23,902 nucleotides of DNA from Chara braunii. Lineage: Eukaryota; Streptophyta; Charophyceae; Charales; Characeae. A program made the translations under genes and the position numbers. This document shows, one piece after another, positions 1 to 9,596 of the stretch. The stretch covers positions 1,012,009-1,035,910 of the forward strand of contig BFEA01000307.1 in assembly GCA_003427395.1 (NCBI GenBank), in the 5' to 3' direction. How positions within the stretch are numbered: position 1 is the first letter of the stretch; the number at the start of each line of letters is the position of its first letter. The notes under the pieces were generated by a model. It did not search any database and had not been told where the DNA came from. It worked only from the letters and a program-made list of their open reading frames with translations.

Positions 1-485
1 CTGTGAGTGGGGGATCGAGGTTGTGACTGATACGAGAGACATACCTGGTGAGTGTGGCATGGACTGGTACCGCTACTGGGCCTCTAAACATGGTCTGTAA
101 AGGTCCTAGACATGGGCTACATGGACTGGTACCCGCCTAGACCTAGCCTACCGCTACTGGGCCTCTAAAAGCTCTAACTTTTTGGATGGGGCGCATGGTG
201 GTCCTTGGGTGGATGTGGCATCTGTGAGTGGGGGATCGAGGTTGTGACTGATACGAGAGACATACCTGGCGCATGGTGGTCCTTGGGTGCATGTGGCATC
301 TGATATCGTCCGTAAAGGCCCTAGACATGGGCTACATGGACTGGTACCCGCCTAGACCTAGCCTACTGCTACTGGGCCTCTAAACGCTCTTAACTTTTTG
401 GATGGGGCGCATGGTGGTCCTTGGGTGCATGTGGCATCTGTGAGTGGGGGATGGAGGTTGTGACTGATACGAGAGACATACCTGG
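1..485. repeat. Tandem repeat, ~220-bp unit, about 2.2 copies
   Basis: The block beginning CTGTGAGTGGGGGAT recurs at 1, 222 and 438, so the period is about 216-221 bp. Each unit also holds the segments around TACCCGCCTAGACCTAGCCT, TGGGCCTCTAAA and GCGCATGGTGGTCCTTGGGT. The second unit carries an extra short copy of the GCGCATGGTGG segment, which suggests small internal duplications. No coding frame persists across units. The array runs off the left window edge, so its full length is unknown. Confidence 0.9.
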
Positions 486-624
486 TGGCAACCAACATAC
501 AGCCTACCCGCCTAGACCTAGCCTACCGCTATTGGTACCTCTACTGGACCACCAGCGAGTCTAGTCAGTAAGCAACACATAGCTTCTGATGCTCAGTGTC
601 GTTAACAACTAACGGTACTGAGTA

Positions 625-712
625 CTGCTATCGGAGCGCAGGGCTCAGCGCTGATAGCAGCGGCCGGTGCTCAATGTGGTTACTGGTAAGCAGGGCTCAG
701 CACTGTTAGCAG
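625..712. repeat. Hairpin and direct duplication
   Basis: CTGCTATC at 625-632 pairs with GATAGCAG at 653-660, and inside it AGCGC at 635-639 pairs with GCGCT at 648-652, giving a 13-bp stem with a two-base bulge. The right arm region (GCAGGGCTCAGC, CTG, TAGCAG) is repeated with small changes at 690-712. A shorter hairpin, CTGATT/AATCAG, lies just downstream at 755-772. The surrounding 486-969 interval has no gene that I can support. Confidence 0.6.
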
Positions 713-969
713 TGTTCAGTACCCAACGCAGCTACTAGCGAGTGGGACTTAACGCTGATTGGCAATAATCAGATAGCAGTACAATCAATTTTTAAGCGGC
801 AGTCTCAGCAACGTTCGACTCTCGACCAACAATCAATCCTTTTCTTCTCTGATCAGCAGTCACAGTTCTCTGACCAGCAATCATTCAGTCCTCAATCAGC
901 AGTCAACCAGCAACCAATCAACATCTATTCAGTGTCTGGTCAGCAATCTCAGCAACATTCATTTCAGAA

Positions 970-1092
970 ACAGCAGTCGGAAACAGCAATCAGAAACAGC
1001 AGTTAGAAACAGCAGTCAGAAACAACAATCAGAAACAGCAATCAGAAACGGCAATCAGAAACGGCAATCAGAAGCAGCAACCAGAAACCGCA
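970..1092. repeat. 13-bp minisatellite
   Basis: Nine consecutive 13-bp units of the form ACAGCAATCAGAA run from 970 to 1086, followed by a partial unit. Units vary mainly at positions 3, 4, 7 and 10. Because 13 is not a multiple of three, the array does not look like a Gln-rich protein repeat even though it is rich in CAG and CAA. It lies about 100 bp upstream of the broken reading frame at 1191. Confidence 0.9.
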
Positions 1093-1190
1093 TTCATTAG
1101 AGTATTCAAAGGACACTCAAGCGGCGGACGTCTGTCATTCAAGCACAATCACTTTTCTCTCTATCAGGGAGTAACTACTTATCCGAACAC

Positions 1191-1842
1191 ATGAGAGAGA
1201 TCAACCCTATCACAGTTGATCAGTTGGTCCTTGACAGCCTCAATCTGATCGCTGCCAGGGAGAGGTTCCCCTACAAGTATGTCAGGATTGATGGGTTCAA
1301 GCGCGAACATCTGTCTATCTTCGTTGCTCTCACTGAGTTCGCTGAGGGTATAGTCAACGATGCGGATCTTCCTGAAAAAGGGGAACGAGACACACCCTCA
1401 TTTCGATGCAGTTTGGGCCGCGGCAGCCGGGTTCGTGCAATGGAAAGCCGAGAGACTCCAGGGGAGCACAAAGCTAGTCTATAGCTTCGGTCCTAAGTTG
1501 TTCACTGACTACCCCAAACCGCCGGTCCCTTAATACCTTACTGACGACTCTTATTGGGGTGGACTGGTGGACTTGGCCAAGAGGTACATATCGCCAGCAG
1601 AGATCGACTACGAGGCAGTGACAGAACCCTCTGAGTTTCCACATCTCAGGAGGGGCATTTTCTCCCAACCTTATCTCCCCACTCTATGGGAGGAGTTTTG
1701 TGCCATGGTTGACTTCCGTATCATGGGACTTGGATGGAAGTGTTTGGAACTAGCAGGCTTCAGGTGGCTTTACATTCAAAAGCCCCAACCTCAGAGAGTA
1801 CGAAGACATGGCAAGAAACCCAAACGACGGACAACAAAGTGA
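1191..1842 (+). pseudogene. Broken coding region of unknown function (~215 codons)
   Basis: Two open segments belong to one interrupted gene. The first starts with ATG at 1191, and its frame is open back to 1101. It reads well to about codon 64, then loses sense at the homopolymer A5G4 at 1375-1383. From about 1384 the next frame continues with protein-like sequence (HFDAVW near 1399, KLVYSFGPKL near 1465). It meets an in-frame TAA at 1531, which one C-to-T change of CAA would produce, and then runs on to TGA at 1840. The C-terminus is very basic (KKPKRR). I see no known domain, catalytic motif or membrane segment. A decayed transposon gene or a lineage-specific gene are both possible. An assembly error at the homopolymer could mimic the frameshift but not the stop. 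Confidence 0.5.
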
Positions 1843-2318
1843 GAGAATGAGTGTAAAGTTCAGAGGGATGAGTGAGGACTCTTGATTGGTGCTGGCCATG
1901 CTCTCTTCCATATGTACTTCCTGAGACTATTATGAGTTATCATTCCTCCCTCATTCATTTGACTATGTCATTGCTCGAGTCAGTCGTTCTTGCTCTTTAC
2001 ATTGTTCTTGCTTGATGATTGCTTTCGTGGATGATTCTGTCGCAGTTCTCAAAATCAGGTTGGCATAATTGATGTATGTTATTCGCATGATTCTCTGCTG
2101 TTCCGAATCAAAATAAAAGATTCCTAAGACCGGGGACCGACAAAGACTGTAATTGAAGGGTCTCGCTCGAAGCTGGACGCACACAACAGGAAGGGATTTG
2201 CATTATTTCATTTATTTTATTTATTGCAATCACATACAAAACCCGTGACAGCCTGTTGGCTTTCCAATCGCCTAAAGCGATCCGACTGGAAAAAGTGCGA
2301 CACCGGGCGCTGGCGTGG
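1843..2318. other. No gene seen
   Basis: AT-rich noncoding-looking sequence. AATAAA-like stretches occur near 2110 and an ATTT-rich run near 2207-2224, but no reading frame with protein-like composition is present on either strand. Confidence 0.5.
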
Positions 2319-2473
2319 CTTGATTGCGATTGGCGGGGGGCTTGATGGAGACGCTGGTAGGGCGCTTGATGGTGAGGCTGGCTGGCGAGGGGCTTGATGG
2401 TGATGCTGGCTGGCGAGGGGCTTGATGGTGATGCTGGCTGGCGCTGCTTGATGGCCGTCGCGATGGCGGGGGA
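2319..2473. repeat. GC-rich minisatellite, 22-28 bp units
   Basis: Six units begin with CTTGAT at 2319, 2341, 2365, 2393, 2421 and 2447 and end in GGCG-rich sequence. The two at 2365 and 2393 are 28 bp and nearly identical (CTTGATGGTGATGCTGGCTG followed by GCGAGGGG). Length varies in steps that break any reading frame, so the long minus-strand ORFs here, rich in Ala, Ser, Pro and His, are products of the repeat. Confidence 0.85.
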
Positions 2474-3719
2474 AAACGCGGGGTTGACTCCAACGGCGAA
2501 AAGGGTTGGAGACGCGATTGTTTCCCACACCGCACGTTTGCACCACTGTGCAGTTCCCGCCTAAAGCGTTTAAAAAAAGTTGTCAATCTCCACCTTTGAT
2601 CTGCGATGTTTGGCGACCAAGATTGGCCACTTTTTGGACTCACCCAAAACGGGCTTACGAGACCTGGCTTCGGATCTACGGGGCAGGGCCTGCTTCCAGA
2701 AGCCCTCCTGCACACCGCCACGCCACCATTTTATTTTTTTCAGCCCCCAGTGAAAATGCGCTGGGGGCGACCGGGAGGGAATCGGCCCGGTCCAGTGGCC
2801 GGTCCAAGCAGGACGATCGAGGTCGGGGGAGCGGGCCCCGGTCCATCTGGGGACCAGCCCTGATGCGAACAATTTTTGGCAGAGGGTCATCTCAGGAGTC
2901 CGTATTTGAATTGAAGGCACCCCTCTTTAAGCACTTTCAAACCCCTTGAGACCCCATTTAGGCCCCCCATTTGACCCCCCCCAACCAACGAACATTAACG
3001 AAAAACTAGAAAAAGCCCGGATTTGGTGTTCTTTCAGTGTGTGCAAAAACACCCCACCAACATAAAAAATAAAATTTCCCTGACTTTTGCCATGTGCAGG
3101 CTGAGCCCGCTGGGAGACCCCCTGCGCGAGTCGCCCCGCTGTCCGGCCCCGGACTGCAATTGACGTAGATTGATTTGCTTTTCAAGGGGCACTTGTGCAG
3201 TTTTCTTTATTAGAACGGCAGATCAGGATTCAATGGTTTGGGACAATCGAAATAAACTCAGCAAATGTTGAAGCATGGGCAAGTGTGCATTGTCGGCGAG
3301 ACCTTGGAAATTTCTTGGCCCTGGCAACTGTGGCACAGGTATGTCTAGGCTGCATAGATGGACATCGTAGGAAAAGAAGGCGCAAAGCCATATCCAAACA
3401 CATTTCTAGAGACCCCCCGGTTTGGTGTGGCTGCAGAAGGCTCTAAGCACACTCGTGTCAGCAGAGCTTAGAAGGACAGGGACCTTAGTTTGAAAACTCA
3501 TGTAAAAAAACAGGCTTCACAGTGTTCGCACACCTGTCAGCGCCATGGAGGCTCGCATGCCTAAAATTTGGAAGTTTTACCAGACAGTAGGAAATGAAGC
3601 ACAAGGCAATGGGCAAAGCTGGCTTTGTAATGATTCTTTGAGGCATACCAATCCAGGAACTAACACCCTGACCAAAGTGTTCAAATTTTCACATAGGAGC
3701 TCTCGATCGGGGCTGTCTG
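2474..3719. other. No gene recognised
   Basis: GC-rich up to about 2870, then mixed. Short ORFs occur on both strands but show no recognisable domain and have proline-, arginine- and serine-rich compositions typical of GC-rich noncoding DNA. C- and T-rich stretches lie at 2940-2985. The right end passes directly into the integrase relic at 3720, so part of this interval may be eroded retroelement DNA. Confidence 0.4.
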
Positions 3720-3868
3720 ATCCTAGGGGAATGCCACGATACTGAGGGACATTTTGGTTGGCAAAAGACTTTAGCTAACCTCATGCGCGCGTACATATGG
3801 CCTGGGACGAAGGCCAACTGCATAAAGTATGTTCACAATTGTAAGGTCTGCCAAGGCATCCATCAGGT
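3720..3868 (+). pseudogene. Integrase zinc-finger fragment of a Ty3/gypsy-type retroelement
   Basis: In the frame starting at 3720 the sequence reads ECHDTEGHFGWQKT from 3729, then WPGTKANC and HNCKVCQGIH up to 3863. This is the HHCC zinc-binding module at the N-terminus of retroelement integrases: His codons at 3735 and 3750, Cys codons at 3840 and 3849 with the C-x2-C spacing. In an intact element this module helps multimerise the integrase and bind the LTR ends. The catalytic DDE core that should follow is missing: after about 3868 the frame enters AG-rich sequence and stops at 3897. No reverse transcriptase or RNase H is visible upstream. It is a truncated relic, unrelated in sequence to the element at 15317. 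Confidence 0.8.
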
Positions 3869-4067
3869 AGACGGGAGCAAAGGAACACGGGAGAGAGAGG
3901 GGGAGACAGAAGCGTAGCTTGACTGAAGAAGGGGATTGAGAAGAGAGGGAGAAAACTTTAGTCATACAGACAAGTTGGAGGGGGAGTCCAGGCAAAAGAT
4001 GAAGGTGAAGTTGCCTTGGACCTATACGGGGAAGAAAGAAGAGAGTATATTTCATTAGGAAGCTGCA

Positions 4068-4442
4068 ATGGATACTCACTTGTACGTGCAGAAGATCCCG
4101 TACAGGGACCTCGTGCTAATGGCTAGCTCATGTTTAGCGGGCGATGCGATGAGTTTTGACATCTCCCTGATGAAGGAGAGTAGCTGCACAACCATGGTCT
4201 TATATTCACAACAGAAGCGGATCAAGGACTTCTTTAGGGCCCTTAAAAAAAGGTTCGAAGTTAAGAATCTGGTCCGTAGGATAGAGTCCCTAACCCTGAA
4301 CATTGGTGATCGTAAGTGGAAGAGTGTGTCAGCACTCAAAGCTACTGTGGACAAACTCTTGCAGTGTCCAGACAATGGACTAACACCCGCACAAATTTTG
4401 AACAATTTTACTAGAGCCATAGCAACTAATTGCAAGACTTAA
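4068..4442 (+). CDS. Gag-like ORF, probably a retroelement fragment
   Basis: An open frame of 124 codons begins with ATG at 4068; a TAG at 4056 closes the frame just upstream. The translated pattern fits the capsid part of retrotransposon Gag proteins: an Ala/Leu-rich helix (LMASSCLAGDAMSF), then IKDFFRALKKRF, then a conserved-looking Leu/Val pattern (VSALKATVDKLL) and LTPAQILNNFTRAI. A CCHC knuckle, protease and later domains are absent. It lies 200 bp downstream of the integrase fragment, the reverse of normal gag-pol order, so the two come from different elements or from a rearranged one. The family call rests on pattern only. A lineage-specific small gene remains possible. Confidence 0.4.
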   Translation: MDTHLYVQKIPYRDLVLMASSCLAGDAMSFDISLMKESSCTTMVLYSQQKRIKDFFRALKKRFEVKNLVRRIESLTLNIGDRKWKSVSALKATVDKLLQCPDNGLTPAQILNNFTRAIATNCKT

Positions 4443-4914
4443 AATTCGACCCAGCAGAATGAGGCTGGCCTCCCTAGGCCGAAGGGAGAAAAACAGGCAA
4501 GGTACATTACTAAGCAAGTACTCTGCAAACACCAGCTATAAGTTGTAGGCCACTTAGCAATCGTAACGCACCGATAAAGAAATATTCCCTGGTGAAAATG
4601 CAGATTTTTATAAAACCAGTCAAAGTTGGGAGCAATCTGCAATAGCTGCAAACATATGTGATCCTGCCAGTGAACCAGTGGCTTCATATAAATTATGATA
4701 TAATGAGAAAATAATTTGATCCTAGCAGATCTGACCTATGTAAAGTATGCACAGACAATGTAGTAGGTGACATCACGCACTACCTTCAACTCAGAGTCTA
4801 GTAGAGGTGGCAATAAGATGCTAGTGTAGACATATCGAAAAGTTTGTGGAAAAGAAAAATCGGATGAGGACGGACCGATCAAGGCTGAAGTTTAACAGAT
4901 GTGGGACCTAAGGC
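4443..4914. other. No gene seen
   Basis: AT-rich spacer between the gag-like ORF and repeat copy A. Only short antisense ORFs with no protein-like features occur. Confidence 0.5.
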
Positions 4915-5358
4915 GAGAACCCTCCCGACCATTTCACGCAGGAGTTAAACAAAAAAACAAAACCAAAGAGACAACTTGGGGACTACGCATAATTAACACC
5001 GGGAACCACTGAGACGGCGTGGTCGCGTCGTCCCTTCACCGCTTTAGCCGGGTGCGCCAGGTGTACATCCTACGGTCCCCTACGACAGGATAGGTTCCCG
5101 CGGGGCACAACTTGCTTCCCTAAGGGGTTGTCACTACCCTTAGGGGCGTATTCCTACGAGCTACCGACCCACATGCGAAAGCTTTTAAATGCAATTGCAG
5201 AGGTGGATCAGCCGAGGGTGTTTGCTTGCTCGCTGTAGTATAGGTACGCGCGATTAAAACGCCTATTGAACCTGGACGTCGTCCGTTCCTCAGGGCGCTG
5301 ATCTCCCAAGTACGAAGCGTACGCCGGTTGACAAGGACAATCTCAACCACGCGTGAAA
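4915..5358. repeat. Dispersed repeat, copy A (~440 bp)
   Basis: This block aligns by eye, in the same orientation, with 6972-7384. Shared stretches include CCCTCCCG, CACGCAGGAGT, GCCGGGTGCGCCAG, CCCCTACGACAGGA, GTTGTCAC, CGAGCTACC, GCAGAGGTGGA, CAGCCGAGGG and CCACGCGT, in the same order. Indels change the frame repeatedly between copies, so the repeat is not coding. It could be one LTR of a short element whose other LTR is copy B, or two insertions of one dispersed repeat. Confidence 0.8.
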
Positions 5359-5529
5359 CCTCCTTGTCCATTTAAACATTAGTTTAAAGAAAGTTATAAC
5401 AACCACACATAGTTATATCAAAAGGAACCGTACTTAGTCGATAGGAATGTATATTCCATCTGAAATTATAATCGAAAGAATTAAAATCATCATTAGATAC
5501 ATCCAATAACACAAAATCAAAATAAAATC

Positions 5530-6069
5530 TTACCACCCTGGGCCGAACTCCACAAAATCATACAACCTCCAACGAGGAGTTGGCTTTCGACAATAACATA
5601 GAGGCAACCGACACGGTAGTCGGACAACCTTGGTTTTGACTTGATGAGATGCGCTGCCAAAGTTATTCATTCCACCTACCGCCAACGTAAGATTAGGCAC
5701 GGACACGCCCGTCTCCACACTTTCCTAATCTTTTTGGATGACAGGCTGCCTTGCGGATGATTCTTGATCAGGTGCATTGCTTGAAGTGTTGCATGCCTCT
5801 CCTTCTAGGAAGTGGTTTGGGGTACTCCTCGCCCGAGCACAAGACTCGGATCTCAAAAGTCGGGTCGTCTCCACCGAATCGGCGGAGTACCCCCTCGTAG
5901 AAACGGTCCACTCTGGGTCAATAACAGGGCCGACTCCTAAAGCAATGAACCCCCGCCTCGGATGCTTCCTGAAGAAAGAGAATGTTTTCACCACAAGTAG
6001 ATTTTCAGTTGTTCCCATCCTTTCTTGCCCAAGGTAACTCAAATGAAAAGAGTTAGAAAAGATAGGCAA
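5530..6069 (-). pseudogene. Decayed minus-strand reading frame, unknown function
   Basis: On the minus strand one frame runs from 6069 to a TAA near 5530, interrupted only by a TAG at 5725-5727, giving about 178 codons. Upstream of the stop it includes KTFSFFRKHPRRGF and GVGPVIDPEWT; downstream it includes GVSVPNLTLAVGGMNNFG and RWRLYDFVEFGPGW. The composition looks protein-like on both sides of the stop, which suggests one gene broken by a single nonsense change. I recognise no domain. It sits between repeat copies A and B and may be cargo of that unit. A chance open frame cannot be ruled out. Confidence 0.3.
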
Positions 6070-6723
6070 TTAAAACCATTTGGACAGATAAGTCATTGAG
6101 GATAGAAATGGCCAATCTTTGGGAAAAGACTACGTTCGTTTGACCTTATGTGCTTTATTTGAATCGAATTCGTTTTACGGTGCGCACAAAATTGACATTT
6201 TTCAAAACAACCAACCCTTTTGGCATGCATGCAGGTGAGAAGTAAAAAGAAGACAATCCTTTTTCCTTTTCTAAAATAGGCATAATCAATCTCCTTTGCA
6301 AGCATCCTTCTACCTGCCTGCACACACAAAAACAACCACGGGTCCAAAAATCCAGCAACCCATACCCCCGTTGGATCCCACTTTTCAAATGCATGACCGC
6401 ACACGCAGTACTCAACCTTTTTCTTTTGAACATTCAAAACAAACAGGGTCAAGCAAGTGTGGGTTGACACAAGTGTGAAAAGGAATCTGAGTGAATCAAC
6501 TGACCGACCTTGAGTGAAGTGGTGCAGAATGCGCCCTGACTCACTCAAGAAAGCCAAGTAGAAATATACTCGTCGCCGAAGAAAACCGCAGTCCTGAGGT
6601 AAGTCCCGGGCTGACAAATGGCCTCAATTCACCCTCCACTCGCACGTCCCGCACGCGGTGGCCCCAAGTGTGAAAACGACGAGCCACATGCGCTCAAAAA
6701 AAAAAAATCCACGGGTTCCACAT

Positions 6724-6763
6724 TAGTCCCAATTGGTCCCAGGTGGTCCCAAATGGTCCTGCA
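6724..6763. repeat. Four 10-bp repeats (GGTCCCA motif)
   Basis: AGTCCCAATT, GGTCCCAGGT, GGTCCCAAAT and GGTCCTGCAC follow one another exactly. The 10-bp period places each motif on the same face of the helix. It follows an A10 run near 6697. The rest of 6618-6971 contains no gene that I can support. Confidence 0.75.
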
Positions 6764-6971
6764 CTATTCCTTCCTATACCTGATGACGATATCCGCTAAT
6801 ACCACTTCTACCAAGCCTCACAAAAAAAATAAAGCTCGCGAGTGTCGATTTCGCCGGCACCGCTTGTCTTACTCGCATGCCTCACCGGTCCCAAAAGATT
6901 TTACAGGGCCAATGTCAATGGCTTTGCTACCGCTGTCGAGCGCATCGGTCCGGCACCACTCAGAGGTAGCG

Positions 6972-7384
6972 CGGGACCCTCCCGGCCGCGTCACGCAGGA
7001 GTCAGAGTACACATCCCCGTTGTGGTATATACACGGAGCTTCCGTAAGCTGCTCCGGCCGGGTGCGCCAGCCATACGTCTCGCGAGCCCCTACGACAGGA
7101 CAGGGCCTACGCGAGGCACGACTACCTCCACCTTACGGGAGTTGTCACCTCCCTTCGGTGGGTGTATCCCCGCCGAGCTACCAGTTCACAGTACGAAAGC
7201 TGATCAGCTGCAATCGCAGAGGTGGACCAGCCGAGGGCTTTTCTCGTTCGCTGTAGCATAAGGGGTACGCGTGGTACTACGCCTTTATCGGACCCGCACG
7301 CGAACCGACATCTTGGGGGGTTGAGGTCCCAAGCGCGGCTCGTCGCCGGTCGACTAGGACGTATCCCACACGCCACGCGTACAC
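6972..7384. repeat. Dispersed repeat, copy B (~410 bp)
   Basis: Second copy of the block at 4915-5358, in the same orientation, diverged by many substitutions and several short indels. It is more GC-rich than copy A. The 212-codon open frame that enters from the left is not preserved in copy A. The two copies enclose about 1.6 kb, a spacing compatible with LTRs of a small nonautonomous element, although I could not confirm TG/CA ends, a primer-binding site or a target duplication. Confidence 0.8.
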
Positions 7385-7609
7385 CACTATAAGGTACATA
7401 AAAGTAAAGCACACACACACACGCACACAAGTACTGAACGACGCGAAGGACGTAGAATGCGACACACTCCTAGTCCCTTAGCACCCATCCCATAACTTCC
7501 TGGTGCGGTAATCGGCTGAGAGTCGTGCGCGAGACTTAATATAAAGTCGCGCGGGCGTAGGCCTTCTCATATCTACTAGCAATGCCAACGCACACAAGCA
7601 GTCGCGAGG

Positions 7610-7931
7610 ATGGCGTACTATGCAGTGCCCATAATCGAGCGGTCCCTCGTGGATCCAAGTACCGCTTATGACACTCAAGTGTCAGACTCGGAGTACCGTG
7701 AAGGTTCCGCCCTTCACGACATTGCACGACTGAAGGACTAGCCGTGCGGCCGCCGCGGCACGTCTGGCTTTCGGCCTGAGTGCCTTGGCGGTGAAGGCAA
7801 ATAGGCTCTGCCCGAGGGGCGTCCCCTTCAGTGCAGGGCCTAGGGCTTGGGATGTCCTGGACAAGGACCTTGAATCCCGGCCCAGGACCAACGTCCGGCT
7901 AGCAATCTTCAAGAAGCACTTATATAAGTAA
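7610..7931 (+). pseudogene. Possible C-terminal remnant of a non-LTR retrotransposon ORF2
   Basis: Two frames appear to continue one protein. Frame one starts at ATG 7610 (MAYYAVPIIERSL) and ends at TAG 7739. The next frame is open from 7734 to TAA 7929-7931. The last part reads FSAGPRAWDVL, then LESRPRTNVRLAIFKKHLYK at the stop. This resembles the tail of many LINE reverse transcriptase proteins, where a W-(N/D)-x-L motif is followed by a Phe-Lys-x-x-Leu helix that ends just before the stop codon. No reverse transcriptase or endonuclease core is present upstream. The join between frames near 7735 would be a single-base indel. The family assignment is tentative. Confidence 0.35.
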
Positions 7932-8715
7932 TGGGGTCATCCTTTCTCTACTAGCCCAACCCCTAATTAACTCCTTAGCACGCGGGCCCTTCAGGCTACA
8001 CAAGTACTCTTCATAGGTATGCATACATATATACACACATATATACTCATATGGGAATGAACGTGTGACGATCACATCTCACAATCATAGTGGGCCTCCT
8101 CATAGCCATACATGTATATAAGATCGCAGGGCAGTCCAATCCAATAATCCAAGCCCCTGAACATACCTGCAATCACATCAAAGAGTCAAGCAAAAGTCCA
8201 TGCACTACACGAAGTCAACTCCAACCAATCTCTATGCTCATACCCCTTGCCTCAGCTATGCAAGCCCCAACCTCCAGCCAACCAACCTTAAGTAAATACT
8301 CAGTGCCTTTGTTAAATGGCCATTCAATAAAAGTCCGGGTGAAACCTTAACAAAACAGAGAAGATCACCAGGGCTGAAGCCTCTTTAGGTTGAGTAAGGA
8401 GAGTGGGTGAGGTTGAGTCGTAAACCGACGAGTCGGCAACCGACCTGTTATCTGTGATAACAGAAGGTGATCCTTGCTGGATCAAAGTTGAATCTAGCCC
8501 CAAGTCCTGAATCAATCGATGAAGGAGACCTGTAACACAAGACATGCCAATCTCAAGCTAAGTCTATGAGCTCATGGAGGATAACCTCCATATCACGATC
8601 TTACCCAAGTCACCACACTTAACTAGGTCTAAGCTATATCTCTAGCCAGCGCCCAAGCAAAGATAGTCTATGACATAGTCTCTCCTACGTACGTCGCCAC
8701 CTGTTGAAATACAAG
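7932..8715. other. No gene seen
   Basis: Noncoding-looking sequence with an AT-rich tract of TATA-like steps at 8020-8050. An 86-codon plus-strand ORF at 8090 shows no protein-like features. The right end contains TGTTGAAATACAAGC at 8702, directly before the tandem array. Confidence 0.45.
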
Positions 8716-9356
8716 CTAACTCTTCTAATTTAGGAAAATTTCGGCAGCGCTTCCTGTAGGAAAAGTGCCATCGCGGAAAATATACTAGTCCAAAAAGTCA
8801 AACTTTCGATCCCAGAAAGTCAAAATTTGTCTAACTCCCTGACCTAGCAAAAATATGGGTAGCATTTCCTTCAGAGAGGAAGGCCCCCCCAGATCTATAC
8901 TAAGTCAGACTTGAACTTAGACATACAGTCTAAGTCCTGTCACGACGAAATCTCAACCAACTTCTTAGCCTTGTAGAAATTTCGGTAGCGCCTCCCGTAG
9001 GGAAAGTGCTAGTCCAAGATTTGTACAAGGCCAAGTTTGGGACCTGACAATGACTTTGACCCTTTAGGGCCCAATTTTGGCTAACTCCCTGAATTAGTAA
9101 AAATTTGGGCAACACCTCCTTTTAGAAAAGGAGGCTCCCCAGATTCTTACTAAGTCAAAGAAGTCATCAAGACCTGATCCTGAAAAAGTCAAAGTTTTGA
9201 CTAACTCCTTGATATTGTAGAAATTTCGGCAGCGCTTCCCGTAGAGAAAGTGGCTTACCAAGATTTATACAAGACCAAGTACGAATCAAAAGATCCCAAG
9301 AAATGCAGAAATTGATCTAAGTAAAAAAGCGAGTCCAGAAAATGCAGGAAATGATT
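8716..9356. repeat. Alternating two-type tandem repeat (~120-bp units)
   Basis: Units begin with a CTAACT-like motif at 8716, 8831, 8957, 9081 and 9201, with a further start at 9357; spacings are 115, 126, 124, 120 and 156 bp. Units 1, 3 and 5 carry TTTCGG(C/T)AGCGC(T/C)TCC followed by GTAG. Units 2 and 4 carry a GGGTAGCA/GGGCAACA variant followed by a GAAGGCCCC or GAGGCTCCCC segment. The order is therefore A-B-A-B-A, a dimeric higher-order repeat of about 245 bp. Each unit has a short inverted repeat at its centre, strongest in unit 4, where CCTCCTTTT at 9116-9124 meets AAAAGGAGG at 9127-9135. No coding frame is shared. Confidence 0.8.
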
Positions 9357-9562
9357 CTAACTCCTATGGCTGTAGCATGTGGCAAGCAACTATAACAACT
9401 ACCTATCAAATCCAACTCAGACTAAGAAGTGGCATCACTCAGTCACCTGCAGGCCAAACCACAGACATGCACTCTCTCACCATCCCCAAGTTACCTTAGC
9501 AGCCAATAGTTCATAGTCTTTCAATGATTTATCCCTTATATCCCGCTTACATAGGGCATAAG

Positions 9563-9596
9563 GCTAGACCACCCAAACTCATGGAACATGTCTAGC
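9563..9596. repeat. Loop-conserved hairpin 1
   Basis: Arms GCTAGAC and GTCTAGC, 7 bp perfect. The 20-nt loop is CACCCAAACTCATGGAACAT, with C in place of the usual T in the centre. Confidence 0.85.

Noticed and set aside
2506-2949. 147-codon plus-strand ORF and overlapping antisense ORFs
   Set aside because: All frames are open because of GC-rich, stop-poor sequence, and no domain is visible.
6093-6617. 174-codon minus-strand ORF
   Set aside because: No recognisable motif and a Phe/Cys-rich composition; I cannot tell it from a chance open frame.
6618-7256. 212-codon plus-strand ORF
   Set aside because: Pro/Ser/Arg-rich without any domain, and its right half lies in repeat copy B, whose frame is not kept in copy A.
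7397-7430. CA-rich run as a regulatory element
   Set aside because: A short, ordinary microsatellite with no further support.
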